DNA from: Symsagittifera roscoffensis
Lineage: Eukaryota > Xenacoelomorpha > Acoela > Convolutidae
Reading direction: 5' to 3'
Assembly (NCBI RefSeq): GCF_963678635.1
Contig: NC_087062.1
Location: forward strand, 13,066,670-13,126,669
DNA: 60,000 nucleotides
The position numbers were made by a program, and so were the translations under genes. The notes below the pieces were generated by a model. That model had not been told where the DNA came from and ran no database searches. It saw only the letters and a program-made list of their open reading frames with translations. This document shows, piece by piece, positions 34,601-46,122 of this stretch (the stretch's first letter is position 1; each line of letters opens with the position of its first letter).

Positions 34601-36509
34601 TTTTTAAAAAAATGTTTTGAAAAAAAAAAATAAGAACACATCTCTTTTAAAACTATCCATATGTAACTATGCGGTCGAAAGGAAAATTTAAATCCTTTTC
34701 AATTTCAATTCCTGATACAAAATAAGCCTGACTGCGCAAAATACTATTAAAATTACATTTGTATGAAAAAAAAATGTAATCTTCCAATAAAATTCCAGGT
34801 ACTCTAATTTTTGCTTAATATCTTATTATTCGTATTTGAAATCACTGGTCTGATTGAGAAATAGTCGCAGCATTTAAACAAGACTGTAAATACTGATTTA
34901 TAGTGTCAGGATATTATGTAAAAAATTCAGTATATTGCATTTTTCATTATGAAGTCAAATCATCACTGAAATTTTCTTAGAATTGGTCAACAAAAAACCA
35001 TTTTCTCGAATTAAAAAAATCCTGTGTGCGACTCTCATCTGAGTTCTCCCACCTGACATTCAGCTTCTCGAGAGCGTTGAAAAATTGCAACTCGTACTTG
35101 GCTGCTACTTCCGTCTCTCTCTTTCCAGAATCTTTTGCCTTTTTTATGATTTTATCATCTACGTCTGTCACGCCCATTGCATAGACTACTGGTTTGGGTT
35201 GATACTTCTCTAACACTCTCCGAATGCAGTCCTGTCTGGGTATCGAGCCCTGCTCAATTTAGAGAAAAAAATGTATTTTTTAAATTTCGAAGATTGCTGA
35301 CTGCTTTGCCAGTAGCGCACAAAGCCTTACAGCAGCTGCTAATTCGGACAATCAATATGGCAATTTTTCATACGTTTTTTTGAGATAATTTTAGCCTATA
35401 TTTTTGACATGTATTCTTTTTTAAAGACTACATATAGCTTAAATAAATGGCCGGCCGAAAATTTGAATCATTAGGAGCCTTTGCCCAAGTTATGCGAGAT
35501 ATCACGTTTACTTTTAGTAAGGGTCGTGGAAAACATTTTATTTTGATACAGCTTCAGAGAATTTGTTTTTTTTTCAAAACTTTTCATCACAATATGTGCA
35601 GATTAGTTTGCACAACTTAGTCTATAGTGAAGTAGCCAGTTGCAGATTTAGAATTTCATGTAGGGAAGTGTGGTGTTTTAAAAAACTAGAACTTGTCATG
35701 CTCATTACGTGAGTCAATGTAGTTTTCCATTCTCTTTCTAGGACAAATGGCCCACAGAGGCGAAACAGAGCTTCGCACCACTTGCGACATAAAAATGAAT
35801 AATTTAGAAAATGTGTAGATGAATCGACAAACCAAACAAAACATCTTGGAACTCAATACTTGCACATCTAGAAGTGCCAGTCGGAATATTAGAAAAAAAG
35901 CTGAAGTGGTAACCAGAAGCTATTATAATTTTTTCAAGTTTTCGAATTGATTATTTTCATTTGAATTGACAAAAGTGAGCATGACTGTATGTAGCAACTG
36001 GCATGTCCAATGTGGATGTCATCGTACACTGTGGGTCCACAGGTGTACCACGTGATCAAGGGGGCAGGGGGATCGAATGGCTCCACTGTCTGAGTCAGAG
36101 AGTTGTATATTCGAATCAAATTTTGGCTTTCGGAACTCCGTCTGAAAAACGTATGAAAAAAATAAATAGCTTTTTCACTATGGTTAAAATAGTTTAAAAG
36201 TTATAACTAAGTTATAAAGATTTTAACTATGGATAGTCAACATAATTTTTAGTAGCAGACCTAATCTCTATCACACAATTCAAGCAGTTGAAACGGTTAT
36301 ATTACGTATCGTTTTCCTGATCAATTGGCTTTTGCCTTGTCGTAATTAATAACTATATTTACATTTGATAGATATCAAGCGACTAGGGAAGTGATTTAGA
36401 CCATCTTGAACATCAGCTCAAGAATGCTAATAATTTGATCAAAGTATACATACCTTTTGTGGATGAAACCTCTGCTGCGATAACTAACTACAAGTCGAAC
36501 AATTCTCAT
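28612..36509 (-). CDS. CARS2: Cysteine--tRNA ligase, mitochondrial (CARS2), 7 exons
   Basis: Charges tRNA-Cys with cysteine in the mitochondrion. Exons (minus strand): 36509-36454, 36141-35986, 35235-35053, 34556-34285, 30155-29927, 29525-29110 and 28985-28612. All introns are GT-AG, phases close, and the product is 561 aa, close to animal CARS2 length. Exon 1 encodes a short arginine-rich N-terminus ([14 protein letters not shown]) fitting a mitochondrial targeting peptide. The class I motif DDIHIGHA is in exon 2 after [17 protein letters not shown] in exon 3, FALWK at the end of exon 4, [10 protein letters not shown] and [15 protein letters not shown] (zinc ligands) in exon 5, and [11 protein letters not shown] (KMSKS) in exon 6. 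The C-terminal helical part ends with [15 protein letters not shown] and [10 protein letters not shown], as in CARS2 rather than cytosolic CARS1. Intron 4 (4.1 kb) houses a dead LINE. An AATAAA overlaps the stop codon. Confidence 0.93.
29730..29885 (+). repeat. Repeat B copy in CARS2 intron 5
   Basis: Closely matches the copy at 18895-19080: ATTATCCACGG, GGAAAGGACCAACACAAGAG, GCTCATCACGGCGAACCG and CTGGGCTGGGTAATG are shared. It is antisense to CARS2 and lies just beyond exon 5. The good match to a copy about 10.8 kb away suggests a comparatively recent insertion. Confidence 0.75.
30225..30491 (+). repeat. Truncated repeat B and poly-G tract
   Basis: A partial B copy (TTAATCCACAAAA..GTTGCGCTCCTG..AAATTACATGCAGTTTTGGG..CTGGGCTGGGT) ends near 30315 and runs into GC-richer repeat DNA. 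This ends in a run of 17 G (30475-30491), next to the TCTATCCTATCCTATT string that looks like the 3' tail of the minus-strand LINE. Confidence 0.55.
30495..33070 (-). mobile_element. Decayed non-LTR retrotransposon in CARS2 intron 4
   Basis: Minus-strand translation gives endonuclease-like text at about 33060-32810 ([18 protein letters not shown] then VSVFQEIKR, resembling the EEP endonuclease QETK motif, then VGGLLIVTH). A pre-RT segment follows (about 32240-31940), then an RT from about 31810 (YRPVSIL, later [18 protein letters not shown], then [14 protein letters not shown]) to about 31190. The probable 3' end is near 30495 with an AGGATAGGATAGA tail. Many stops and frameshifts show it is inactive. 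It lies in the same orientation as CARS2, so its tail is transcribed within the intron. Confidence 0.65.
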
Positions 36510-37047
36510 GACTTCTAAAATGCCGTCTGTTTTCCTTGTCGATGTTCATATTTTAATTAATTTTCAATAGGTACAACGGCAAGTATTAGATACGTGAAAT
36601 GTTTCAGTTTGATTTACAGGAAACCCAAATTTTGGAAACCCATTAGTTTATTAGGGTAATACTTTAAGCGAATTTTCTCCAATCGATTTTTTTTTCAAAT
36701 GACAACAGCGGATACTTCCAATAATGACTAGTCACATATTTCCAAAAATAAGTAGTCTTTGCTATCTGAGTCGGATCAAACAAAGTCGTATGTATCAAAC
36801 AAATTCGTATCAAACAAAGTAGGCAGTAAAATACACAAAAAAGTAGTTCAAACAACCATTTAATTGTTAAAATAAATGACATTAAAAGGAAGAAGTTTGT
36901 TGATAACGAGGAGGAAGTTTGCTTTCGGGTGTGTTTAGTTTCACGAAAGTTAGGTTCACATAAAAATTAGATGGGGTCGAATGATAAATCATATAAAACC
37001 TTTTCAACAGTTTTCAATCGTCATTTAAATTTCTAAACTGCGTTTTA

Positions 37048-37115
37048 TCAACACTGAGAACATTTACTGAATCCCGAATGAATATTCGGGATCCAGTAAA
37101 TGTTTTCAGTGTTGA
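37048..37115. repeat. Near-perfect hairpin, about 32-bp arms
   Basis: Arms 37048-37079 and 37084-37115, with a loop of about 4 nt. Outer ends are TCAACACTGAGAAC and GTTTTCAGTGTTGA; inner ends are AATCCCGAAT and ATTCGGGATC. About two mismatches. Confidence 0.85.
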
Positions 37116-37319
37116 GAAGACCCAGTTTTGATTTTTAGTTGTAATCCAGGTCATCAAGTAGGGCAGAGCACTTAATTAGGCTATAAACTTTATTTTGAGC
37201 TGTAAAAAAACTAGTAAAATTGAAACACGTATCGACTTTTCGTTCCAAACATCGAAAATGGGAACTTGTAATCGTGCATTTTATTTTTGTTCCTCATAGT
37301 TTCGAACGACATTAAAACT

Positions 37320-37755
37320 TTTTTCAAAAAGTTATCCTGGCGTCGAGAGAAACTGAACTAAAATTTGAGTTTCAGTTAAATTTCGAGCGTGCAAAGCGAT
37401 CCAGCAATGTTCCTTAGCTATATGAATATTGAACTTTTTTAGGTTTTTAGGCTGAGAAACCCTGATTTTACTAAAAAGAAACCTAGTTTTGGCAGTTTCA
37501 TTTAGCGCTTCCACGGCGATAATTTTCTAATAAAAAAATTTAAAATCATTGCCCTACTTAAATTTTTTATTTCTTTTTGCTTTTCATTCATTTTTTTAAG
37601 ACAAATTTTGACAATTAGACCTAGTTCATTTACTTTTAACGCGTTTGTATAGTCCTCTAATCACACCACGTACTAAAAACGACACTAATTTGAAGACAAA
37701 ACATTCTGTGATCGGAATATTAGGTATTACTAGCAGAGCAACTGGCTATCCTGGT
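37320..37755 (+). repeat. Dispersed repeat R1, copy 1
   Basis: Same-strand homolog of 49935-50350. Shared blocks are GTCGAGA.AAA, TTCGAGC..GCAAAGCGA, CCTGATTTTACT..AAA with CTAGTTTTGG, TTCATTTAGCGCTTC, TCTAATCACACCA, AAAAACGACACTAATTT and a GGAATATT..GTATTACTAGCAGAGCAAC tail resembling GAACTTTCTGTGCTACTTGC in the other copy. Confidence 0.65.
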
Positions 37756-39207
37756 TTAAAATTGTTCTAGATTTAGTTATTATGATAATAGACAAATAAA
37801 CACAAATTTAAGTTTTGTGCTATTTTGTTACTCTCCCCACTCACTCATATAAAAAAAATTTTTTTTCTTCTAATATTACTAGTCGGAGACTTCTCTGCTA
37901 CTGGCACTTGTAAAATCGTACGATAAGTCGCGCACGACAACTCGGTGATACACTCCATAATAATTCCGCAACATTCGGAGGTCGCTAAGCCAAGATGGGT
38001 GAGTTGCATCATAACTATTGTTCCGATCATTTGAAGCATGGGGAGGATCTTTCTATTCAGGTGTTTTTTTTTGTATTCTATGCAAAATCAGGTACCACAA
38101 ATAATAATCGGAATGGGTCGAGTAATGCATTATATTAAGGTCACATCAGTCGTGACTCGGACATTAGAAAGTTTTCAAAAGTTGTGCTAGTATCGAGAAA
38201 AAGATTTCAAATTTTTGATTTTAAGGCTTAATAAGAACAAAGAAAGCGAGCGAGCAGGCTTAAAACAGCAAAATAGCTTACAATAGCTTAAATTAAGCCC
38301 CGTGAAAAATTAGTTTTTTAGCGCCTTTTTGGAATACTAAACTTCAAAAATTCAAAAAGAAACTGCAAAAAAAACTGCAAGTTTTTTGTTTTTCTAGCCA
38401 TTTTCTACAAAAATCTGTCCAATTTTTTAATTTACTATGACTGTCCATTGTTTTCGATCCAATTTATTTCGTTCAGATCCTTTTATCACATCGCGCAAAA
38501 AAATCAACACTAATTAGTTTTTTTTAAACAGGCCAAGCGGCGCTTCGCATCACTTGGTATACAAACAATGTATGCATATGATTACCAGCGAATGAAAAGA
38601 CAAATCAAAAATTGAAAAAACCTTTGGAAAAAAAACGTTTTTTTTTTTGTCAAAAAAGTTATTGAAATTGCAAAAAAGAACAAAATACATGAAACAAAAT
38701 TAACCTGCACAATTAGAAACTTGAGAAAGATCTTTCAAAACGCTGAAAAGACACCGAACCTTCCTGTGGGAACTTAGTTAGCAGACATAAATTAGCAGAC
38801 ACGAAATTCGAAAATATTTGAAAGTTTCCAATTTCGACAAAAAACAGGTGCTAACTTAAATAGCTTTTCTTGGATTTGCTGTCTCAAACATGGGTGTCAC
38901 CACTGCACTAAATGCACAAAATACACCAAAGAATTCAAAGAAATTCACTTAATTTAAAACAAAACAACTTCCAAAAAATTTCAATGGAAAGCATGAAAAA
39001 GAATAAAATATCATAAAGTAGGCAGAACTTCTTGGTACTCAATTACTTTTCCAAAACCACAATAAACTTTAAAAAAATTTAATTTGTGTTAAAAATGCCT
39101 AAATTCTAGGCTAATTTGGTGCTGCAGCAACTAAGCCGACAAAAAAGCAGACACAGAAAACCGACAAAGAGTTTTTGACGCGTGGACAAGTTCCGCTTAC
39201 AAAAAAA

Positions 39208-39278
39208 AGGTTCTGGCCGGATTCGAACCACTGACCTTTGACTTTATAGACAGGAGCGTTATCTCTTCGCCACATGCT
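39208..39278 (-). repeat. tRNA-derived SINE head, copy 1
   Basis: On the minus strand it contains an intact A-box-like TGGCGAAGAGATAACGC (39272-39256) and a perfect B box GGTTCGAATCC (39229-39219), followed by a T8 run as in pol III terminators. The anticodon stem and the acceptor stem do not pair, so it is not a working tRNA gene. Flanks (AACTAAGCCGACAAA upstream in plus coordinates, GTTAACCCGAAAAAGTCT downstream) recur around 51640 and 51855. Confidence 0.6.
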
Positions 39279-40068
39279 CGAGTTAACGTCTGCCAAAAGT
39301 AAAATGATTCAAGTGATCATGTTAAACTAGTTGTTAACCCGAAAAAGTCTATAATCCGGTTCGATAACGCTAGCTAATCGTAAGTGTAAGACTATGCTCG
39401 GAACATTCTGTGCTACTTGCATAGTAACTGTCTATTCTTGTTTCCATTCATTCTTTTTGTACGAAAAGCTTGTTTTGAGATTTTTGGATTAAGTTTGCAT
39501 CCAAGACCACAAAAAATACTGAAATTATTTTTTTTTGAATACCAGGCCCATTAGTCAACAAAAATTGCATTAACCAAAGAGCAAAAAGGTTCACATAATT
39601 CGTGATACGGGTCGATCTATAATTATTGCGGGGATATGCTAAAGACCAAATGGATTTTCCGAGCTCTCACAAATCTCATGAGTCTTAGACTACAAAACTA
39701 CCACTTCGAGCAATCCCATAATCAGCGCCTGAAAAAGACAACTTTTTCAACAATTTATGAGCCAATTATTTAGGTAAAATAGCAAAAAAAAACTTTCGTG
39801 ATTGGATATTTTTTTGGAAAGATCTGACTGCAAAATTGGGTTTGCTAGAAGATGAAAAGAAAATCATCAAAAAAAAACTTTTTCAGTATACGTATGTCTG
39901 TACGCTGTTTTTTTAGAGAGTTTCTAAACTCTACTGTCCTAACTTAACTCATTGGAAAAATATGCTAGGAGATTAAATTAAACACAAATCGTGTATTTGT
40001 ACCTGTTAGTCAAATTTGCAGCGAGATATCTTACATTTTACAAAATCTACTGCAGTACATCAACTAAA

Positions 40069-43000
40069 TCAAAAGTCTGAAAATTCTATAGATGTGAAAT
40101 CATCTAGAAAATCTGCTGTCTGGGTTCCCTCGCTTAGAGTTACATTTTGGTAGGACTGAGATTCGAACCAGTTTCCATCGATCCCATTCGGACTCTGAAA
40201 ACTAGACGGAAACTCTGCCCAGCATGTTTGGGTTCCAGCTGCGACCTCATCAAAAAAGTCTCTTCCGTAAGTGGGAGAAAAATTGCTCACGTTTGAAGAC
40301 AAAGACGCCTCCCGATACTGAGGCGAGACGAACTCCTGCGAGAACGACGTTTCACTCCGCACGTCGCAATTGGCAAAGAACTCGGATATGTCAAAAGGAA
40401 GCGTTTGGGTTTCGGTCTGAATAAACGAACATTGAGCTTGTTTTCCAGCATTCTGTTCAGTATCAAAAATATAATTTGGTGCATCCGCAGTTCCACTGAG
40501 GTCTGCAAAACTCGAGGTAGTGGAAGGAAAACTGGTCTGCATGTCAACATTGCACGACGATATGGCTTTCTTAAAGCTAGGAGTTGTTTGAGATTCTGCC
40601 TCAACTGCTGTTTGACTATGTAATCGTCTTTTGCGCTTTTTCGGTATATCAGTCTGAACAGAAATTGAACTCAAATCTTTTTTGCTTTTATTACCTTCTA
40701 CTGTTTGCACGCTTGAACACTTTTTGGTGCTTCTCTGAGGTACATTTCTTTTTCCGCGAGGGTTGATTGAGAAACTAGTTTGAATTCCAGTCGCATGTAA
40801 AGAGGTATCCGCAGCTGGATTCGACAAGTTGTAGAGATTGGAAGAACACTTTTCAGAACTTTGTCGCATTAGAGACGCAGTAAATGGAATTGTTTGGGTT
40901 CCTTGTCCAAATGGCGAATAAGCAAAACTACCATCTGTCTGGGTTTCGCCAAAATTTACATAATAGGTTGAATGTTGCGGTGAACTGTTGGAACAAGTCG
41001 CAGCATTAACATGATTTAAGTTTCCTTCAAGAACGACTGTCGAACTATTCAGCTCATGTACACTGTTATTGCAACCATTGCTAGCATTATTAACGTAATT
41101 GGATTTCAACTTGGAAGTTTCAATGAGGTTGAACTCTCTCGGTTCTGAAATCGGTGAGCATGAAACATCACAACCTTCCGTACATTCGGACTCGAAGCTC
41201 AAATCATTCGAATCTGGGACCTTACGTGGGTAGTTTTCAAAAAAATTTTGTTCCGAACTTGACGATTGAACAACAGATGCATTCTGATTTAAACTATAAT
41301 GTGATGATGTTGTTTTTGCAGCCCGGTTATCTTCGTCTTGTCTTTTCTCACTGCTTTGATCACTTTTCCGCACTATCTTCATCGCTGTACTTGTCTGTGA
41401 CCTAAAAAAAATATCTTTGATATTTTGTTTATTTCACGTAACTGGGAAATTTTGGCCATCCTTAAGACATACTGATTGTCTTTCTCAAAAGACGCTCTGA
41501 ACAGGTGATTTTACAAAATAAACTTAAAAGTAAAAAAGATGAATGCAAATTTTACATCGAATTCGATCGAAATTTTTTCTTACCTTTCGAGCACGGTATG
41601 GCCTCTTCTTTTTGCATGAGTCACTAAAGCCTGTCTAGCAGCATATGATGCACCACATTCGCAAAAGTGAAGGGTTCCACAAGACTTTAAGTGCCTAAAT
41701 AAACCATGATTAAATCATGATGTGGATCTCAATTAATTTGGGTTCGAAACAATCATACAATTGAAAAAGAAAAAGGGCCGAAATCGTTTCGTTTGGGCTG
41801 GGTTAATAAACCCTTACTTTCAAAGATCATGTACAGATTAAGGTAGACCTCAAATCAAATTTCTCTCCATTGTGAGAGCCTCAGGTGTAAGTTACTTAGC
41901 CACCATTTCTAGATTGGATTCTTTTTAAAAACTGAAAATCATTTTCAGGCATCATTTACTCCCCGTTGTTGTATCATAAGCAGCGAACCAAGAAAATACT
42001 AACTTTTTTAAATCATGATCGACTGCAAACTTGACGCTGCAAGATTCACATTGATATTTGCGCTCCATGTGCTGCCTTCTGTAATGCTAAAAAAAAATTT
42101 ATCGATTCAACTTGCATACAATCTTGCACTTCGCAAACACAGGGCTTTCAAAAACGAAAGTTCCCGACTACGGATTCCCCACACGGTGTTAAAGTTAAGT
42201 GGTATATTTCTCGTCTAGTAATGCATTGATAAAACCATGAAGTAGGGAACAAAACTGCTCGTATATCAAGGCAATAATTGTTGGTAAAAAATAGTTAAAA
42301 CCATATTTGGACTTATCAAACATAATAATAAACTGTTTCCAAAACATATCTAACATTTCATAACTTTTTATATATTCCTTTTCAAAATGCAGATCATTTT
42401 GGTAGATCGCTATTAAACATCAAGAGTGAAAATTGGAGAAGTAAGAAATCAATACGACCGAATAGCTTCCATCCATTCAATTTGCAACAATTTTGAAGTG
42501 CGGGCTAATTCAGCACTTATAAATAAATCTCTTTACGCTTTTACCTTCATAAATAAAATCTTCACAGCGCACATGAATTTGTCTAACGCATGGCAAAATT
42601 TGCAATTTTCAAACCCCAATTTTTAATAATTTTCAAATAATTAAAAACAAAATATCATTATAAATTAGAGCTCAGCGAGTCGATATCCTCAGTGGAGTAT
42701 AAAAATCTGTGGTAAAAACTATTATTTGGACAGCCAAAATTTGACTAAAGAAACAAACCACCACAAGCATAAATATTCCGCATTTCTTCGGAAGTCGGAA
42801 CAATTATTTTTGAGTGAGATAAATTTTCCGCTTACGGGCTAGTGTAACTAAATATTTCACGCCTTGATTGTCCTGACAATTTTTTTGAAACCCATAACTT
42901 GATAATCGGCTAATGAGTTAAAAGGCCATAAAACGTTAAAAAGTCAGAAAAAAATGACACCGAGACAAAGCTGAGCTCTGCACGACTTGCGATACAAAAA

Positions 43001-44111
43001 TTAATGATTATGATTAAAATCAAATAAAAAGAAAAATATTGAAAAAATTATTTATTGAAAATAAATGGTTTTTGTCAAAATTTTTTAAAACAAAATTGCA
43101 GTGAAAGCCAAAAAACCAAAAAAAATTACCTGTATCATAAAAAATTTTACAAAGAGCTTCCGGAATGCTAGAAAGAAGACAAATTTCCAAAAAACTCTTC
43201 CTGTAGAACTAAGCCGACAAGCATAAGCAGATAGACAATCAACTGTGCAGCTTGGGTTGGAAAAAGTGAACTCGCAGTAAGGTAAGCGTTTGCTTGAATG
43301 AATAAAAACAAATGACTAACCAATTTTAAAAAGCTTTTTCTCGTGAAGTAGTTCTTCGATGTCTGATTTCGACTGCAATTAGCAACTGGACAGAAGAAAA
43401 CTTGTCGGCGATCTTTCTTCATCAAATCATTCTCGAAGTTGAAGCCAAATTGACCAATTATAGAATCCTGGAAGTTGTACAAGTTTAGTGTAGCTTTCAC
43501 AACCAACTGAGCTAATGAAAATAGCTTCATTGCAATGATTGCAAGCGATGTGATACAAACACTTTTCCAAAAAATTTGTATCTAAGAACTATTAACTTTC
43601 ATTAGTAAATATTACCAACGATTGCCAAAAAATTAATTTCGATGTTCCTCGCGTTAGTAGAAACTTTGCTAAATGAAAACATTGATGCAAACTACTTCTG
43701 CTGCATACTTCATTTTTTTTTGAAAAGACTACTAACCGAAATAAGTTCAGATCCACATTTTGCGTGTACTTTGCTAACATGCATCTGTAAAGCACCAGAA
43801 TTGACAAGTACTTTGTCGCAACCTTCAAATGGACACTTAATGTCCACGACAGTATTAGTGGCCAGCTCTTCTACTGTTGGCACCACTATAATCGGCATCG
43901 ATTCGGTTGTTTTCTTTTTCAGTTGCCCGCAATTCCTGTTTGTGTCTTGTGTATCTGTAGAAGTTGATTGGTCTGGGCTAACAGCGACTTTTAACGTATC
44001 TTGAGCGATTGAGCGACAACTAAGCAAGGCTTCAAAGAGTTTTCCGACCATACTGCTGGGAATTATAATGTCTCCATTGGGCGAGACTTTGACGCCCGAC
44101 TCTTCCGCCAT
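40069..44111 (-). CDS. ATMIN: ATMIN/ASCIZ zinc-finger transcription regulator, 5 exons
   Basis: Nuclear zinc-finger protein that in other animals drives transcription of dynein light chain LC8 (DYNLL1) and is inhibited by binding many LC8 dimers. Exons (minus): 44111-43737, 43467-43321, 42086-42004, 41694-41584, 41401-40069; introns GT-AG, phases closed, 682 aa. Zinc fingers: IKCPFEGCDKVLVNSGAL then MHVSKVH in exon 1; FFCPVANC with KLHYRRQH spanning exons 2-3; YQCESCSVKF with DLKKHLKSCG across exons 3-4; HFCECGASYAARQAL then THAKRRGH in exon 4. This order matches vertebrate ATMIN. The long C-terminal exon is disordered with about eleven QT motifs (ETQTDG, GTQTIPF, VQTDIP, TETQTLPF, GTQTCW, GTQTADF), the LC8-binding signature, and DISEFFANC resembles the conserved DIEEFF block. 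The start is the ATG in ACCATGG at 44111. The neighbouring gene ends 180 bp upstream. Confidence 0.92.
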
Positions 44112-44290
44112 GGTATCCAATATAACCAGATTCTATGCCATACGCTTCTGAAATAATTTCATTTTTTTTCAGAGATACTTGATGAAATTTGTGATTATGT
44201 ATTTGTGTTGTTGAACGCGACTTGAGAAAACTTTCATTTCGAAAACTTAAATTCAATTTAACCTTAAAAACATCGTCATTCACTTGGTCG

Positions 44291-45436
44291 CTATCTCCAG
44301 TAATTGCTAATTAAACTCATGTTTCCGTACCAGAATAACTTCGAAACAAAATTCCACTCAAGCATGAAATCAAAAAAGACAAACATCAATGCAAAATTCA
44401 GCAGCAAGCTTAAAACTGTTATCATTATAACAAATTTAAGCAATTTTTGATAACTTTTACAATTATTACAATCGATAGAAACTTTACCGTCTCCATTTGA
44501 TGAAGAATGATCGTTTGCCTCTGAGACTAGACTAGATTTGCTTAGCGATTCTGAATGCTCTTTCCTCATAGTTGGTGTTACGGGCATACAAGGCAAGCAA
44601 TCCGATTTGGATTGCGTTAAATCTAAAGAGTTTGAAATTTTTAGACGAGATGATGAAAACACAGGTGGTTGCGTAGAATTTTCAGCTTTTGTCAATTTTC
44701 TATTTGCAGCTCCAAAAATCGATTTTGATAGAGTTGATATCTTTGCTGGCTGACTGAATTCAAATCTAAACGTTCAGATAACTCTTCAAAACAGTAATTG
44801 CAACCCAGCTTCTTCAAACACCACATACCCAATAGATTATATAAAAGATCCAATGTTTTATGCTGTCGAATAAAACATTGGATCCGCTTAAAATTGAGTT
44901 CTGCTAAAAAATTGCAAGTTTACAAAGAGTCAAACTAAATAAACGAAAAGTTGCTTTAAAAAGGACACCCCTTAACAAATGAAAACACAATTCAATCATG
45001 TTCAAATAGAAATGATGAATTTGGTTCAAGTAGACTAGCACACAGCCTAAATAATTCCACAACAATATTCTTGCACTGACCTAGCTGGCGCAAGTACGCA
45101 ACCCTTGTTTATCCTTTTTTCACTTCTGCTATTAATTTCTCGGTCATAATTTCCGTTTTTGTCCAGTGATAGCCCATCGTTGAATCCAAATAAAAACTCG
45201 TTCCTGTTGACTGTGTTTCTTCTTTCACCGTAGGACTCAGTACCAAGACTCAAATTGGACAACAGGTCATCGTCATAATTGATAGCCTGATTTGCGGAAT
45301 CGCCAAAACTTGAAAATTCCATGGGCTCTTCTTTAACTCTAACATAAGCATTATGGATCTGCACGCCATAGTTTTCCTTTCCACAATCAGAGCGATAGTT
45401 CGCAGTCTCAAACTTTCGACTTCTCAGCGAAAACAT
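44291..45436 (-). CDS. Unidentified protein with C-terminal transmembrane anchor, 2 exons
   Basis: Exons by inspection are 45436-45079 and 44754-44291, with donor AG|GTCAGT and acceptor GAATTCAG|TCAGCC; the phases join (A-P-A-S-Q-P). The product is about 274 aa. The first half is polar and disordered (RVKEEPMEF, LLSNLSLG, NRNEFLFGFNDGL). The second half is S/T/K-rich with LPCMPVTPTMRKE. A CNNC pair precedes a hydrophobic stretch (FVIMITVLSLLLNFALMFVF), so a single C-terminal membrane span with a lumenal tail of about 25 residues is likely. This shape fits a tail-anchored ER or nuclear-envelope protein, but no family is recognised. It lies between alpha-SNAP and ATMIN in the same direction. 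A strong TTTTTTCTTAG sits 26 nt before the ATG. The intron contains a 15-bp-arm hairpin. Confidence 0.65.
44847..44884. repeat. Perfect 15-bp hairpin
   Basis: GATCCAATGTTTTAT (44847-44861) and ATAAAACATTGGATC (44870-44884) pair perfectly around an 8-nt loop. It lies in the intron of the unidentified membrane-protein gene. Confidence 0.85.
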
Positions 45437-46122
45437 TAAATTCTTCTACTAATGTATTGCTAAGAAAAAACAAACATTCATGTTTTCGTTTTCATATGAT
45501 TTAGTTCATAAGCTGCTGTTCTTCATAAAACTGAAAAAAAAATCTGGAAATATGACACTCAAAAACATGCATTCCATAAGATAAAGAAAAAATGTTTTCG
45601 AACTTTTAAATGCAAAAATGAAGCAGTTTACATCAAATATATAAATATGACACGTATTTTCAGACATTCGCAGTGTAATCATTGTAAAATATCTAGTCTT
45701 TGAAATTATGAACATCATAAAGAAGATTTATATCAATTTATTTAATTCAAATAATCTAAAAATAAGTTGCGATTGTGTGTGGTGCTACGATCCATCTAAC
45801 CCATGCTCAATTATTACTTCAATTGATTCAGCAGCACTAGTTTTCAAAATAGGAATAGCGCGGTTTGGAGTACAGGTGTAAAACTCAAATTTCGATGAAA
45901 AGTCAGAAGTTGATTGCGAAAAGACAACGTTTTCTGGTTTCGAGGCAATTGGAATCGTGTAGCAAAAGCAGGTCCAAATTCACCGACTAAATTCTAGAAA
46001 CTAACTAACTTTTTCGAATCATTAATATGGTCATCATGATGATTATTTTAACTAATAGATTATGCAAGTTATTTTAAAAATATATTTTACATGGACCAAT
46101 TTTGTTACACAGAGCCTATATC

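Larger units (their letters stand above)
36510..40068. other. Intergenic region between ATMIN and CARS2, repeat-rich
   Basis: No gene recognised. It contains a near-perfect hairpin (37048-37115), a copy of dispersed repeat R1 (37320-37755), related material around 38090-38240, a CTTCGCATCACTTG-type repeat (about 38535) and a tRNA-like SINE head (39208-39278). The promoter of CARS2 must lie at its left end, but no motif stands out. Confidence 0.5.

Noticed and set aside
28612-36509. Cytosolic CARS1 instead of CARS2
   Set aside because: Short total length, an Arg-rich N-terminal leader and a C-terminal region matching CARS2; the large insertions and extensions of CARS1 are absent.
39208-39278. 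Functional tRNA gene
   Set aside because: A and B boxes are good, but neither the anticodon stem nor the acceptor stem pairs; better explained as a SINE head.
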